NCBI GenBank assembly: GCA_030803735.1
Contig: JAURUC010000001.1
Span: 4,464,001 to 4,528,000, forward strand
DNA: 64,000 nucleotides
From: Actinopolyspora lacussalsi
GTDB taxonomy: Bacteria; Actinomycetota; Actinomycetes; Mycobacteriales; Pseudonocardiaceae
Direction of reading: 5' to 3'
The position numbers were made by a program, and so were the translations under genes. The notes under the pieces are model-generated. The model did not search any database and was not told the DNA's origin. It worked only from the letters and a program-made list of their open reading frames with translations. This document shows, one piece after another, positions 8,336-15,105 of this stretch. Every line of letters begins with the position of its first letter. Within the stretch, counting starts at the first letter, position 1.

Positions 8336-9097
8336 TCAGCAGTCCGAATCCTGTCGCTCGCTCGGGGGATCGGCTGCCGATTTCCCCGTGGGGGGTGTGT
8401 TGAACACGGCGCGCAGGTCCCGCTCGGTGGTTCGCAGGTGCCTGCGCATCGCTTCGGCCGCCCCGCCGGGATCGCGTTGCCGGACGCGGTCGAGTACCTC
8501 GCGGTGCTGTTCGGCCGCGTCGGCGTGCGAACCGCCCAGCTTCCGGTGTCCCCGGTAACTGGCGATCATGCTGTCGTGCAGGCTGCCCGCCAGCGCCTCG
8601 ATGAGCAACGCCAGCATCCGGTTGCCGGAGGCGCGCGCCAGCAGTTCGTGGAACCGCAGGTCGGCGTCGTGGTACTCGGTGGCGTCCTCGGCCTGGTCCA
8701 TCGCTCTGATCGCCAGTTCCATCGCGGAGACGTCGCTCGAACCGGCGTTGTTCGCGGCGAGCGTGCTGGTCTGCGTCTCCAGGCCGTGCCTGACTTCGAG
8801 CAGTTCGAAGGCCGAGCCGGGGTTCCAGCGCAGCAGGGTGTTGAAGAAGTCCCCGATCTGGTCCCCGCTGGGTGCGGTGACGCGGGGACGCCTTCCCTTG
8901 CGGATCTCCACCAGGCCCCGTGCCTGCAGTGACCGGATCGCCTCGCGCACGGTCAGCCTGCTGACACCCAGTCGGGTCGCCAACTCGGACTCGGAGGGCA
9001 GCAGCTCGCCCACCCCGAACCGCTCGAAGATCAGTTCCTCGAGTTCGGTCGCGGCGTCCCGAGTTCCCGGGCGCTCCGGTTCGTCGGTCTCGCTCAT
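8336..9097 (-). CDS. GntR/FadR-family regulator of the galactonate cluster
   Basis: The 253-residue protein has an N-terminal winged helix, LLPSESELATRLGVSRLTVREAIRSL in two pieces, followed by an all-helical FCD effector domain with the metal-binding pattern D-x3-H (DADLRFHELL) and later histidines (AEQHREVLDRV, MRRHLRTTE). FCD regulators commonly bind sugar acids such as galactonate. The ATG at 9097 is preceded by GAGGA at proper spacing and is preferred over an ATG ten codons upstream. It heads the leftward lactonase-kinase transcript and faces the divergent dehydratase gene, so it likely represses both and is relieved by the pathway substrate. Confidence 0.88.
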   Translation of the reverse strand: MSETDEPERPGTRDAATELEELIFERFGVGELLPSESELATRLGVSRLTVREAIRSLQARGLVEIRKGRRPRVTAPSGDQIGDFFNTLLRWNPGSAFELLEVRHGLETQTSTLAANNAGSSDVSAMELAIRAMDQAEDATEYHDADLRFHELLARASGNRMLALLIEALAGSLHDSMIASYRGHRKLGGSHADAAEQHREVLDRVRQRDPGGAAEAMRRHLRTTERDLRAVFNTPPTGKSAADPPSERQDSDC

Positions 9098-9159
9098 CCG
9101 TGTCCTCGGTCGCTCGTTGGGCGGCATCCGCCGAGTATCCCCAGCGTTCGGATCGAGAA

Positions 9160-9306
9160 CCTATCAGATACGTTCTTAACTCGATAGGCTTCATTCGGAT
9201 CGGACGATTCGGCATATACGCAGCTCATAGTAATTTATTGGTCCGATGACCGGGCCGTGATTGCTCCGGACGTGGTGTTGACGCGGAGTCACCTGTCATA
9301 CAGAAT
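9160..9306. promoter_or_regulatory. Divergent regulator/dehydratase promoter with two operator-like dyads
   Basis: CCTATC and GATAGG, 17 bp apart (9160-9188), lie 63-91 bp before the GntR start. GGTC-CGAT-GACC at 9240-9251 fits the short GT/AC half-sites used by FadR-type proteins. A plausible -35 TTGACG (9278-9283) and -10 CAGAAT (9301-9306), 17 bp apart, would drive the dehydratase gene. Confidence 0.4.
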
Positions 9307-9421
9307 CTCTCGCTCGACTCGGTACTGGTCCGGGAGGGCACGCGACCCCCGGCAAGCGCGGACACCGAACCCCACGAGCGAAACCCGACAGGCGAAACCC
9401 GACAGGCGGAACGGAGTGGAC

Positions 9422-10567
9422 ATGCGAATCACGGGGCTGGAGACTTTCCCGGTGCCACCTCGCTGGCTGTTTCTCAGGATCTCCACCGACGAGGGGATCG
9501 TCGGCTGGGGCGAACCGGTGGTCGAGGGGCGTGCCCACACCGTCGCGGCGGCCGTCGACGAGCTGTCCGAGCTGCTGGTGGGGCGCGACCCGCTGGCCAT
9601 CGAGGATCACTGGCAGGTGATGACCAAGGGCGGTTTCTACCGGGGTGGTCCGGTGCTCTCCAGCGCCGTGGCGGGCATAGACCAGGCGCTCTGGGACATC
9701 GCGGGCAAGAGCTACGGCGTTCCCGTCCACCGGCTGCTCGGTGGGCCGGTGCGCGAGCGGGTCCGGGTATACCAGTGGATCGGTGGTGACGAGCCCTCGG
9801 ACGTGGCCGAAGCGGCAGCCGAGCAGGTCGAGGCCGGGTTCACCGCCGTGAAGATGAACGGCAGCGGCAGACTGCGCCACATCGACACGCCCGCCGAGCT
9901 GGACGCGGTGGTCAGCCGGGTCGCCGCGGTGCGCGAGGTGCTCGGCGACGAGCGTGACGTGGCGGTGGACTTCCACGGCCGGTTCTCCACCGCGATGAGC
10001 CGTCGGGTGCTACCTCGCTTGGAGCCGCTGTCCCCGCTGTTCGTCGAGGAACCGGTGCTACCGGAGAACACCGCCAAGGTCCGCGACGTCGTCACCTCGA
10101 CCTCCATTCCCATCGCGCTGGGGGAGCGGTTGTTCTCCCGCTGGGACTTCCGCGATGTGCTGCCCTCCGGCATCGCGGTCGCGCAGCCCGACCTGTCGCA
10201 CGCGGGCGGGATATCGGAGGTGCGCCGCATCGCGGCGATGGCCGAGGCGCACGACGTGACGCTGGCGCCGCACTGTCCACTCGGGCCGCTGGCGCTGGCG
10301 GCCAGCCTGCAGGTCGCCTTCGCGACCCCGAACTTCCTGATCCAGGAGCAGAGCAGGGGAATCCACTACAACGTGGGCTCGGATCTGCTGGACTACCTGG
10401 TCGATCCCAGCCCGTTCCGGTTCGACGAGGGGCACGTCGCCGCGCCCCAGGCGCCCGGTCTGGGCGTCGAGATCGACGAGGCGAAGGTGCGCGAGGCCGC
10501 CGAGCGCGGTCACCGCTGGCGTTCACCGGTCTGGCGTGATTCGGACGGCGCTTTCGCCGAGTGGTGA
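9422..10567 (+). CDS. dgoD: D-galactonate dehydratase family protein (enolase superfamily)
   Basis: The 381-residue protein aligns by motif with E. coli-type galactonate dehydratase. Metal ligands Asp183 (VDFHGRF), Glu209 (FVEEP) and Glu235 (LGERLFSR), the base pair His185 and His284 (APHCPLGP), and the late QEQSRGIHYN segment are all present at nearly the canonical positions. It removes water from galactonate to give 2-keto-3-deoxygalactonate. The ATG at 9422 follows a GGAG and matches the family N-terminus; the 55 upstream in-frame codons are untranslated leader. It is divergent from the regulator-lactonase-kinase transcript, and together they form a complete acid-sugar pathway. Confidence 0.92.
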   Translation: MRITGLETFPVPPRWLFLRISTDEGIVGWGEPVVEGRAHTVAAAVDELSELLVGRDPLAIEDHWQVMTKGGFYRGGPVLSSAVAGIDQALWDIAGKSYGVPVHRLLGGPVRERVRVYQWIGGDEPSDVAEAAAEQVEAGFTAVKMNGSGRLRHIDTPAELDAVVSRVAAVREVLGDERDVAVDFHGRFSTAMSRRVLPRLEPLSPLFVEEPVLPENTAKVRDVVTSTSIPIALGERLFSRWDFRDVLPSGIAVAQPDLSHAGGISEVRRIAAMAEAHDVTLAPHCPLGPLALAASLQVAFATPNFLIQEQSRGIHYNVGSDLLDYLVDPSPFRFDEGHVAAPQAPGLGVEIDEAKVREAAERGHRWRSPVWRDSDGAFAEW

Positions 10568-10568
10568 G

Positions 10569-10800
10569 CCGGTGTCACGTCCTGCTCGGGTTGGGCGAGA
10601 TGTCCGGGATCGCCGTGCCGGAGGCCGATCTCGAGCTGTGTGCGCTGCTCCGTGATCGTGGAGTCGAGTTCCGAGGCGAGGCGATCGACCTGGCCCAGCA
10701 CCAGCCGGAGGGGTGCTGGGCGGGTGGCACCACTACTGCCGGATGCGTACCGAGTACCTGATCGCTGCCGGTGACCACGTGCCGCCCAGCCCGGTCAACA
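10569..10800 (+). pseudogene. Decayed copy of the two small genes found intact at 13.0-13.8 kb
   Basis: Two segments resemble the intact genes downstream. 10580-10640 encodes LLGLGEMSGIAVPEADLELC, like YLGLGEMAVITGPEADPELC at about 13170. 10713-10800 encodes GGWHHYCRMRTEYLIAAG, then PPSPVN, like GGWHHYCRVCLQYVIGG and PPSPVN at about 13470-13545. The order is the same but the sequence between them is shortened, and no full frame survives; the second fragment runs straight into the CRISPR array. This is a remnant of an older duplication, not a functional gene. Confidence 0.7.
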
Positions 10801-10846
10801 CGTGTGGAGATAACTCCTCGAACACCATCAGGCTGCGACGTACGAC

Positions 10847-11180
10847 CGGTCCACCTCCACGCCCGTGGAGAGCACGCCTGTTGGCTGCTGTTAGTGCTCG
10901 ATGGGGTCGGTCCACCTCCACGCCCGTGGAGAGCACCCGGACTTTCGATCGGGCCTGGGTGGCCGCCGCGGTCCACCTCCACGCCCGTGGAGAGCACGTC
11001 GGTGTCGCCGTCGAGCACCGCGTCGTAGGCGGTCCACCTCCACGCCCGTGGAGAGCACGTTGCGCGCCATCGTCAGGGTCTGCTGAAGCCCGGTCCACCT
11101 CCACGCCCGTGGAGAGCACCCGGCGCCCGGGTTCCCTCCGACCATCAACGGCGGTCCACCTCCACGCCCGTGGAGAGCAC
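10847..11180 (-). CRISPR. Six-repeat CRISPR array, type I-E-like repeat, no cas genes nearby
   Basis: Six identical 29-bp repeats begin at 10847, 10908, 10969, 11030, 11091 and 11152, each exactly 61 bp apart, leaving five 32-bp spacers. Read on the minus strand the repeat begins GTGCTCTCCACGG, contains a short hairpin (CTCCACGGGCGTGGAG) and ends GTGGACCG, the form of actinobacterial type I-E repeats. The leader would then lie to the right, after 11180. All repeats are perfect, so the array is recent or maintained. No cas1, cas2, cas3 or Cascade gene occurs in the window, so interference would need genes elsewhere. Confidence 0.95.
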
Positions 11181-11402
11181 CCTCTGCGACCTGCGACGTT
11201 ATGACCGCCGTTGCACGTTTTCGCGCCACCGCGACATCGCACCTCGGATGTGAGCTCAGTACTTCTCGGCCGGTTCCGGTCAGGAGTCATCGTAGCGTCG
11301 GCAACCGAACGTCTCGATCTCCGCACACCACGACCAGCCATCGTGGCTGGAGACGCGAAAAGTCCCGCCCGGCAGTATCGAGCGGGACTTCACGGCAGCG
11401 GT
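11181..11402. other. Gene-free stretch between CRISPR array and DUF397 gene
   Basis: This 222-bp segment follows the last repeat and would contain the CRISPR leader if the array is read leftward. It also holds a dyad around CGGGACTT / AAGTCCCG at about 11362-11393, just beyond the DUF397 stop, which may terminate that gene. No coding sequence is supported. Confidence 0.4.
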
Positions 11403-11603
11403 TCAGCCGTCGAGGCGGTCGCTTTTGATCGCGTCGACGAACGAAGTCCACGCGGTGCTGTCCACCACGAGAGTCCCACCATCGCGGTCCTTGGTGTCGC
11501 GTACGCCGACAACGTTTACGGCATTTCCCACCTCGACGCAGTTGCCGGTGTTGCCGCTGTAGCTCGAAGCGTGCCATGTGAAGGACCGTGCGCTAGTAGT
11601 CAT
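11403..11603 (-). CDS. DUF397 domain protein (partner of WhiJ-like regulator)
   Basis: The 66-residue protein is a complete DUF397 domain: FTWHASSYSGNTGNCVEV near residues 8-25, VGVRDTKDRDGG near 32-43, then a WTSFVDAIK helix. These small proteins occur almost only in filamentous actinobacteria, encoded next to DUF5753-type HTH regulators, and have been discussed as developmental switches (WhiJ/BldB family) or toxin-antitoxin-like pairs. It begins 19 bp after the HTH gene and is co-transcribed with it. A second such pair lies at 50.1-51.2 kb. Confidence 0.93.
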   Translation of the reverse strand: MTTSARSFTWHASSYSGNTGNCVEVGNAVNVVGVRDTKDRDGGTLVVDSTAWTSFVDAIKSDRLDG

Positions 11604-11622
11604 GTCAGGCCTCTCGTCTGGG

Positions 11623-12486
11623 TTAGCTGTATCCGCGCCTCACCTTATCGAGGAGACCGTGTGATTCTTCTTCAGGCAGCGCAGCACCGCGGAGGCGTTG
11701 GTAGGCAGTCGCATACGTCTGGATCACTGAGTTCTCTTCGGGATAGGTAGCGCCTGCCACGTCTTCGACGTAGGCCATGACACCGGTTGAATCCAGACGC
11801 AAGAGCACGAACGCTGCCTTGGCTATGTACGCCTCGTCGTGATTCGGCGTTGTCCTGGGGCGAAAGGGGAGAACGTGCAGGCTCACGTTCGGCAGCTCGG
11901 AGAGTTCGTTCAAGTGAGTGAGCTGCTCACGCATGATCGCGTCATTTCCGATGACTCGGTGGAGTGCCGTCTCTTGCAGCACGACACTGACCTTCGGAGC
12001 GTCTTCCTTGGTGAGTACCGCTTTTCGGTTCATCCTTATCTTGACCTGTTGTTCGAGCTCTTGGGCCGAAGCGAGCGGGTAACCCGCTCGCAGCAAGACG
12101 CGCGCGTAGTCTTCGGTCTGTAGAAGACCGGTCACGATCTCGCTCTCGTAGATGGAGAGTTCGGTGGCTTCGGACTCCATGACCAGGAATCGGCGGAACC
12201 AGTCGGGAACGGAGTCCCGGTAGGTGCCCTTCTTGCGTGGTTTCGGCACTGCCGCCAGGCGCAGCGCCTCCGCTGTCTGGGAGTCATCCGCCCCGTAGCG
12301 CTCCAGCAGGGCGCTGACCTCATCGGACTTGATGGCCTGTTTGCCGTTCTCCATCTTGGAGATCTTGGCCGTGGAACAGCCCAGGTGCGCAGCGGCGTCG
12401 GAAGCGTTCAAGTCCGCGTCCTCCCGAAGTCGTCGCAGCAGAATCCCCAGTTGGATCAGCACGACCTGTGGATCCTCAGTGGCCAT
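11623..12486 (-). CDS. WhiJ/Scr1-like XRE-family regulator with DUF5753 domain
   Basis: The 287-residue protein has an N-terminal lambda-repressor-type HTH (DLNASDAAAHLGCSTAKISK, residues about 23-42) and a C-terminal DUF5753 region with the usual landmarks VPDWFRRFLVMESEAT, GLLQTEDYARVLL and PNVSLHVLPF. A strong AAGGAGG precedes the ATG at 12486. It heads an operon with the DUF397 gene. Members of this family bind DNA and act with their DUF397 partner in sporulation control or antitoxin-like regulation. It is divergent from the small Cys-rich genes starting at 13023. Confidence 0.93.
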   Translation of the reverse strand: MATEDPQVVLIQLGILLRRLREDADLNASDAAAHLGCSTAKISKMENGKQAIKSDEVSALLERYGADDSQTAEALRLAAVPKPRKKGTYRDSVPDWFRRFLVMESEATELSIYESEIVTGLLQTEDYARVLLRAGYPLASAQELEQQVKIRMNRKAVLTKEDAPKVSVVLQETALHRVIGNDAIMREQLTHLNELSELPNVSLHVLPFRPRTTPNHDEAYIAKAAFVLLRLDSTGVMAYVEDVAGATYPEENSVIQTYATAYQRLRGAALPEEESHGLLDKVRRGYS

Positions 12487-12556
12487 ACGAGACGCCTCCT
12501 TCGATACGTCGTCACCGCAAGCGCACGCCGAATCGAACGCTCACGCTCTATACACG

Positions 12557-12581
12557 ACAGTGTTATGCACTGTGTTGTCAA
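12557..12581 (-). promoter_or_regulatory. Operator-like dyad and -35 hexamer before the WhiJ-like gene
   Basis: ACAGTG-TTATG-CACTGT (12557-12573) is a perfect 6-5-6 dyad about 70 bp upstream of the regulator start. It is followed on the minus-strand upstream side by the consensus -35 hexamer TTGACA (complement of 12576-12581). The arrangement suits autoregulation by the HTH protein. Confidence 0.5.
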
Positions 12582-12829
12582 CTCGAAAGTTTCGCGATAG
12601 CGTAAGACCTTGATAGAGAGTAATTGACAAGATACGAAAAGTGAAAGATCGGGCGAGGCAGGGGTGCGCAGTGAACCCGAGGGGTAGACAGTCGCGCGGG
12701 CATCGACACGGCTCCATCGAAGGACATGTCCGACCGGTGAAGAGTCCAGTTCAGACGTGTGTCGGTGCTGCTGGAGCGAATTCGTGTAGCGCCAGGTGGC
12801 TCGAAAGCTGAGTCATCGATGTTTTGACC

Positions 12830-12858
12830 ACTCGTCCGGTGGCGGCCACCGGACGAGT
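12830..12858. repeat. Perfect 29-bp palindrome with 14-bp arms
   Basis: ACTCGTCCGGTGGC is followed after one base by its exact complement. It stands in the 536-bp gene-free region 12487-13022 between the divergent regulator and the Cys-rich genes. There is no T-tract. It could be a bidirectional hairpin, a recombination or transfer site, or a high-affinity operator; the near-zero loop favours DNA recognition over an RNA hairpin. Confidence 0.6.
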
Positions 12859-13022
12859 AGCCCTTCCCGCGTACGCCGGCAAGCATCACGCGGGGGTGGC
12901 TCCGTCAGCCGTTTACTACTGATGTGGAGCGTTGTTGATGCTATCGCTTTGTGTGACGTGTGTCGTTGCGCGTCTCGAACTTCCGCACCTCGGCTGCCTG
13001 GTGGGGGTGGTGTGAGGTGGGG

Positions 13023-13298
13023 GTGTTGTTTCCGCGCAGCTTGGTGTGTGTGGTGTTGGCCGCGACCGAGGCCGATCACCGGTCTGGCCGGACACCACGG
13101 CTGCATGCGATCGAGCGCCATCCGGTCGAGTACACGGCCTCGTGGGTGCTGAGTCTGTGCCAGGTTTATCTGGGGTTGGGCGAGATGGCCGTGATCACTG
13201 GCCCGGAGGCCGATCCGGAGCTGTGTTCGCAGTGTTGTTCCATGATCGCGTGGTCGGGTCTGCGGGGGCGGGTGGTGCGCCATGCCGTCGCTCGTTGA
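13023..13298 (+). CDS. Small Cys-containing protein of unknown function
   Basis: A 91-residue frame starts at GTG 13023, five bases after GAGG. The product has a basic middle (RSGRTPRLHAIERHPVEYT), the conserved-looking stretch VLSLCQVYLGLGEMAVITGP and a CSQCC cluster. The same LGLGEM...PEADxELC pattern survives in the decayed copy at 10.6 kb, which supports it being a true gene with a history of duplication. It overlaps the next gene by 17 bp. I do not recognise a family. An upstream GTG at 12960 would add 21 residues. Confidence 0.5.
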   Translation: MLFPRSLVCVVLAATEADHRSGRTPRLHAIERHPVEYTASWVLSLCQVYLGLGEMAVITGPEADPELCSQCCSMIAWSGLRGRVVRHAVAR

Positions 13299-13803
13299 GC
13301 TGTCCGTGCCGCCGCCTCGGTTCGTCACCGGCACCGATTCCGGGGCGATTCATGCCACCGCGTTCTACAAACGCACCGAGTCCGCCCGGGCGGGCCAAGG
13401 GTTCGTGGCGTGTTTCTGCGGCGAGGTGGTCGAACTCGCCCCGCACCCGCCGGAACGCATCTTGGGCGGGTGGCATCACTACTGCCGGGTGTGTCTGCAG
13501 TATGTGATCGGCGGTAGCGAGGCCCACCCGCCAAGCCCGGTCAATTCCTACGAGCCGTGGCTTCGCGAGCTGGCCCAGCTCGATGTTTCGGCCACTGTGG
13601 ACGGTGTGTCGGAGTGGTCGGTCATCCCGTGCCGTCAGCAGCGGCACGGCCGGGCGGTGCTGCGGCTCAAACCCACCGCTCAGGGCATCGCGTTGCTGGC
13701 GCCCGCCCCGGCTGCGGCTTCACTGCTCACGCTCGCCGAGGCGCGGCAACTGCGGGGAGCTCTGGACGAGGCCATCGGTGCCAGAGCGGGGTGGTCCTCA
13801 TGA
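13282..13803 (+). CDS. Zinc-ribbon-like protein of unknown function
   Basis: The 173-residue protein has a Cys pattern ACFCGEVVELAP...GGWHHYCRVC between residues 43 and 72, typical of a small zinc ribbon. It then has an unstructured linker and a C-terminal helix LTLAEARQLRGALDEAIGA. The start overlaps the preceding gene and its stop overlaps the next ATG (ATGA at 13800), so the three are translationally coupled. A decayed copy lies at 10.7 kb, and a shorter protein with the same CGEV-L-GG-C-C layout lies beside the second WhiJ-like module at 51.4 kb. It may therefore belong functionally to the HTH/DUF397 pair it faces. Confidence 0.65.
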   Translation: MPSLVELSVPPPRFVTGTDSGAIHATAFYKRTESARAGQGFVACFCGEVVELAPHPPERILGGWHHYCRVCLQYVIGGSEAHPPSPVNSYEPWLRELAQLDVSATVDGVSEWSVIPCRQQRHGRAVLRLKPTAQGIALLAPAPAAASLLTLAEARQLRGALDEAIGARAGWSS

Positions 13804-14330
13804 CGCTGACCCTGCTGCTGCTCGCGCTGCGCCACCTGCTCACCAAACGCCGTGTTCCCGGGAGGGGCCGTGTCCGAGTTCGAGATCGCGGTGCTGCTGC
13901 TGGCGTTGCTCGTGCTGGTGTTGGTACGGCTGGCGTGGGGACCGAACCGCTGAACACCAGTAGTGGGCATGCCTGGTTCTCCAGCGTGTTCGAGTCGAAG
14001 TGGCACGCCTGCCCCGCCAACACCGAAGCCCACGCCCACGGGGTGCGGGCGTTGTGCGGGCACCTGTCCCGCCGTGGCCCCTACCGCGGCCGGGCCAGCA
14101 GCGGCCCGCCCGACGAGGAGGGCCGGTCGGTCTGCGACGCCTGCCTGCACACGATCGGGCACCTACCGCCGTACCTGCCTCGGCTGCGTTCACTGCGGAT
14201 CATTCACAGCGACACCGACCCAGGCTGGCCCGTCGCCGATCCCGACGAGCCCGAGACACCAGCCCAGGAAACCCCCGCCAGCCCGTGTCCAGCAGGGACC
14301 GGTCACCACAGTCTCCCAGTCGTGGCCTGA
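13800..14330 (+). CDS. Cys/His-rich unknown protein (start uncertain)
   Basis: The frame opens with an ATG overlapping the previous stop and reads 176 residues. Its credible part is residues 63-176: ESKWHACPANTEAHAHGVRALCGHLSRRGPY, then SVCDACLHTIGHLPPYLP, which places two Cys pairs and several His in a zinc-ribbon-like layout. The first 50 residues (arginine-rich and overlapping the 27-residue membrane ORF in another frame) look less natural, so translation may really begin further in, for example at GTG 13986. Family unknown; the neighbours suggest an accessory element with many small Zn-binding proteins. Confidence 0.45.
   Translation: MTLTLLLLALRHLLTKRRVPGRGRVRVRDRGAAAGVARAGVGTAGVGTEPLNTSSGHAWFSSVFESKWHACPANTEAHAHGVRALCGHLSRRGPYRGRASSGPPDEEGRSVCDACLHTIGHLPPYLPRLRSLRIIHSDTDPGWPVADPDEPETPAQETPASPCPAGTGHHSLPVVA
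13870..13953 (+). CDS. Tiny single-span membrane peptide (27 aa)
   Basis: GTG at 13870 follows GGGAGG by four bases and opens a 27-residue frame: a charged VSEFE start, one hydrophobic helix IAVLLLALLVLVLVRLAW, and GPNR at the end. The composition fits a one-pass membrane peptide. It overlaps the larger frame 13800-14330, and only one of the two can be dominant here. Unknown function. Confidence 0.35.
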   Translation: MSEFEIAVLLLALLVLVLVRLAWGPNR

Positions 14331-14433
14331 CCGTCCCTTTCGGACCCGGGCGTGTGTCGTGAAAACCCCGACACCTCCGGCACGCGCCCGCCCGGCCCCG
14401 CACACCGCCGTGCGGGGCCACCCACACCCCGCC

Positions 14434-14488
14434 GCCAATTTCCCACGAAATCACCGCCCCAGCCGCGTCAATTTCCCGCGAAATCGCC
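14434..14488 (-). repeat. Two diverged copies of the TTTCGCGAGAAA repeat, reverse orientation
   Basis: Complement of 14465-14488 reads GGCGATTTCGCGGGAAATTG and then ACGC, and that of 14434-14455 GGTGATTTCGTGGGAAATTG and then GC, both clear relatives of the repeat at 6303. They occupy the 322-bp gene-free gap 14331-14652, where I see nothing else. Confidence 0.6.
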
Positions 14489-14652
14489 GCGACCGAAGCA
14501 GGGCACACCCCCCAGACCGGTGCCGTGCCGGAGTTTTCCCTTCCCCGTCCGGCGCGGCACCACCCCGGCCGGGAACGGGGCCGCTCCCACCCCGCCCCGG
14601 CCGGGGATCCCGCATCACACCCAATCCGTTGAACCGAATCGGACCCATCGCC

Positions 14653-14973
14653 ATGCCCCGACTCTCCCCGGTCACCACGATCCTGCTGCGCGAATGCACC
14701 GGAACCGGGCTGGCCGTAGCGGCCTTCGCCTACAGCGGCTGGATCACCGTCGTCCTGAACCTGTCCCTCATCTCGACGATCACCCACCCCGACGAACCAA
14801 ACATCGAACTCCACACCCTCTTCGGCACACTGGCCTGCCTGCTGTGGTGGACAGGCGTGGGCGGACTACGCCTCGCCGGATGGCGACCCAACTGGCCCAC
14901 CCGCATCGGCCTACTCCTCACCGGCATACACACGATCGAACTCACTGTCGCGGCGGTAGTCCACTACACGTGA
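14653..14973 (+). CDS. Small membrane protein of unknown function
   Basis: From ATG 14653 the frame gives 106 residues with three likely membrane spans: GLAVAAFAYSGWITVVLNLS, TLFGTLACLLWWTGVGGLRL and IGLLLTGIHTIELTVAAVV. The first loop is acidic (ITHPDEPNIELH). The upstream in-frame extension is proline- and arginine-rich and not protein-like. No family recognised; it closes the accessory block before the ceramidase. Confidence 0.5.
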   Translation: MPRLSPVTTILLRECTGTGLAVAAFAYSGWITVVLNLSLISTITHPDEPNIELHTLFGTLACLLWWTGVGGLRLAGWRPNWPTRIGLLLTGIHTIELTVAAVVHYT

Positions 14974-15105
14974 AACTCGAAGTCCGATGGGCGCAGCCCG
15001 ACAGATCCGCACCGCTGTCACAGGCCGGGATCGACATCCACATCGCACAGCCTTGACCAGTTGGAATTAACCAGCTAAGTGACCAGCCAGGCAGTCCCGG
15101 CCGAC

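Noticed and set aside
6420..9215. A 931-codon open frame on the minus strand
   Set aside because: Only its last 316 codons are protein-like (the PfkB kinase). The rest overlaps the lactonase and GntR genes in another frame and is arginine-rich shadow sequence.
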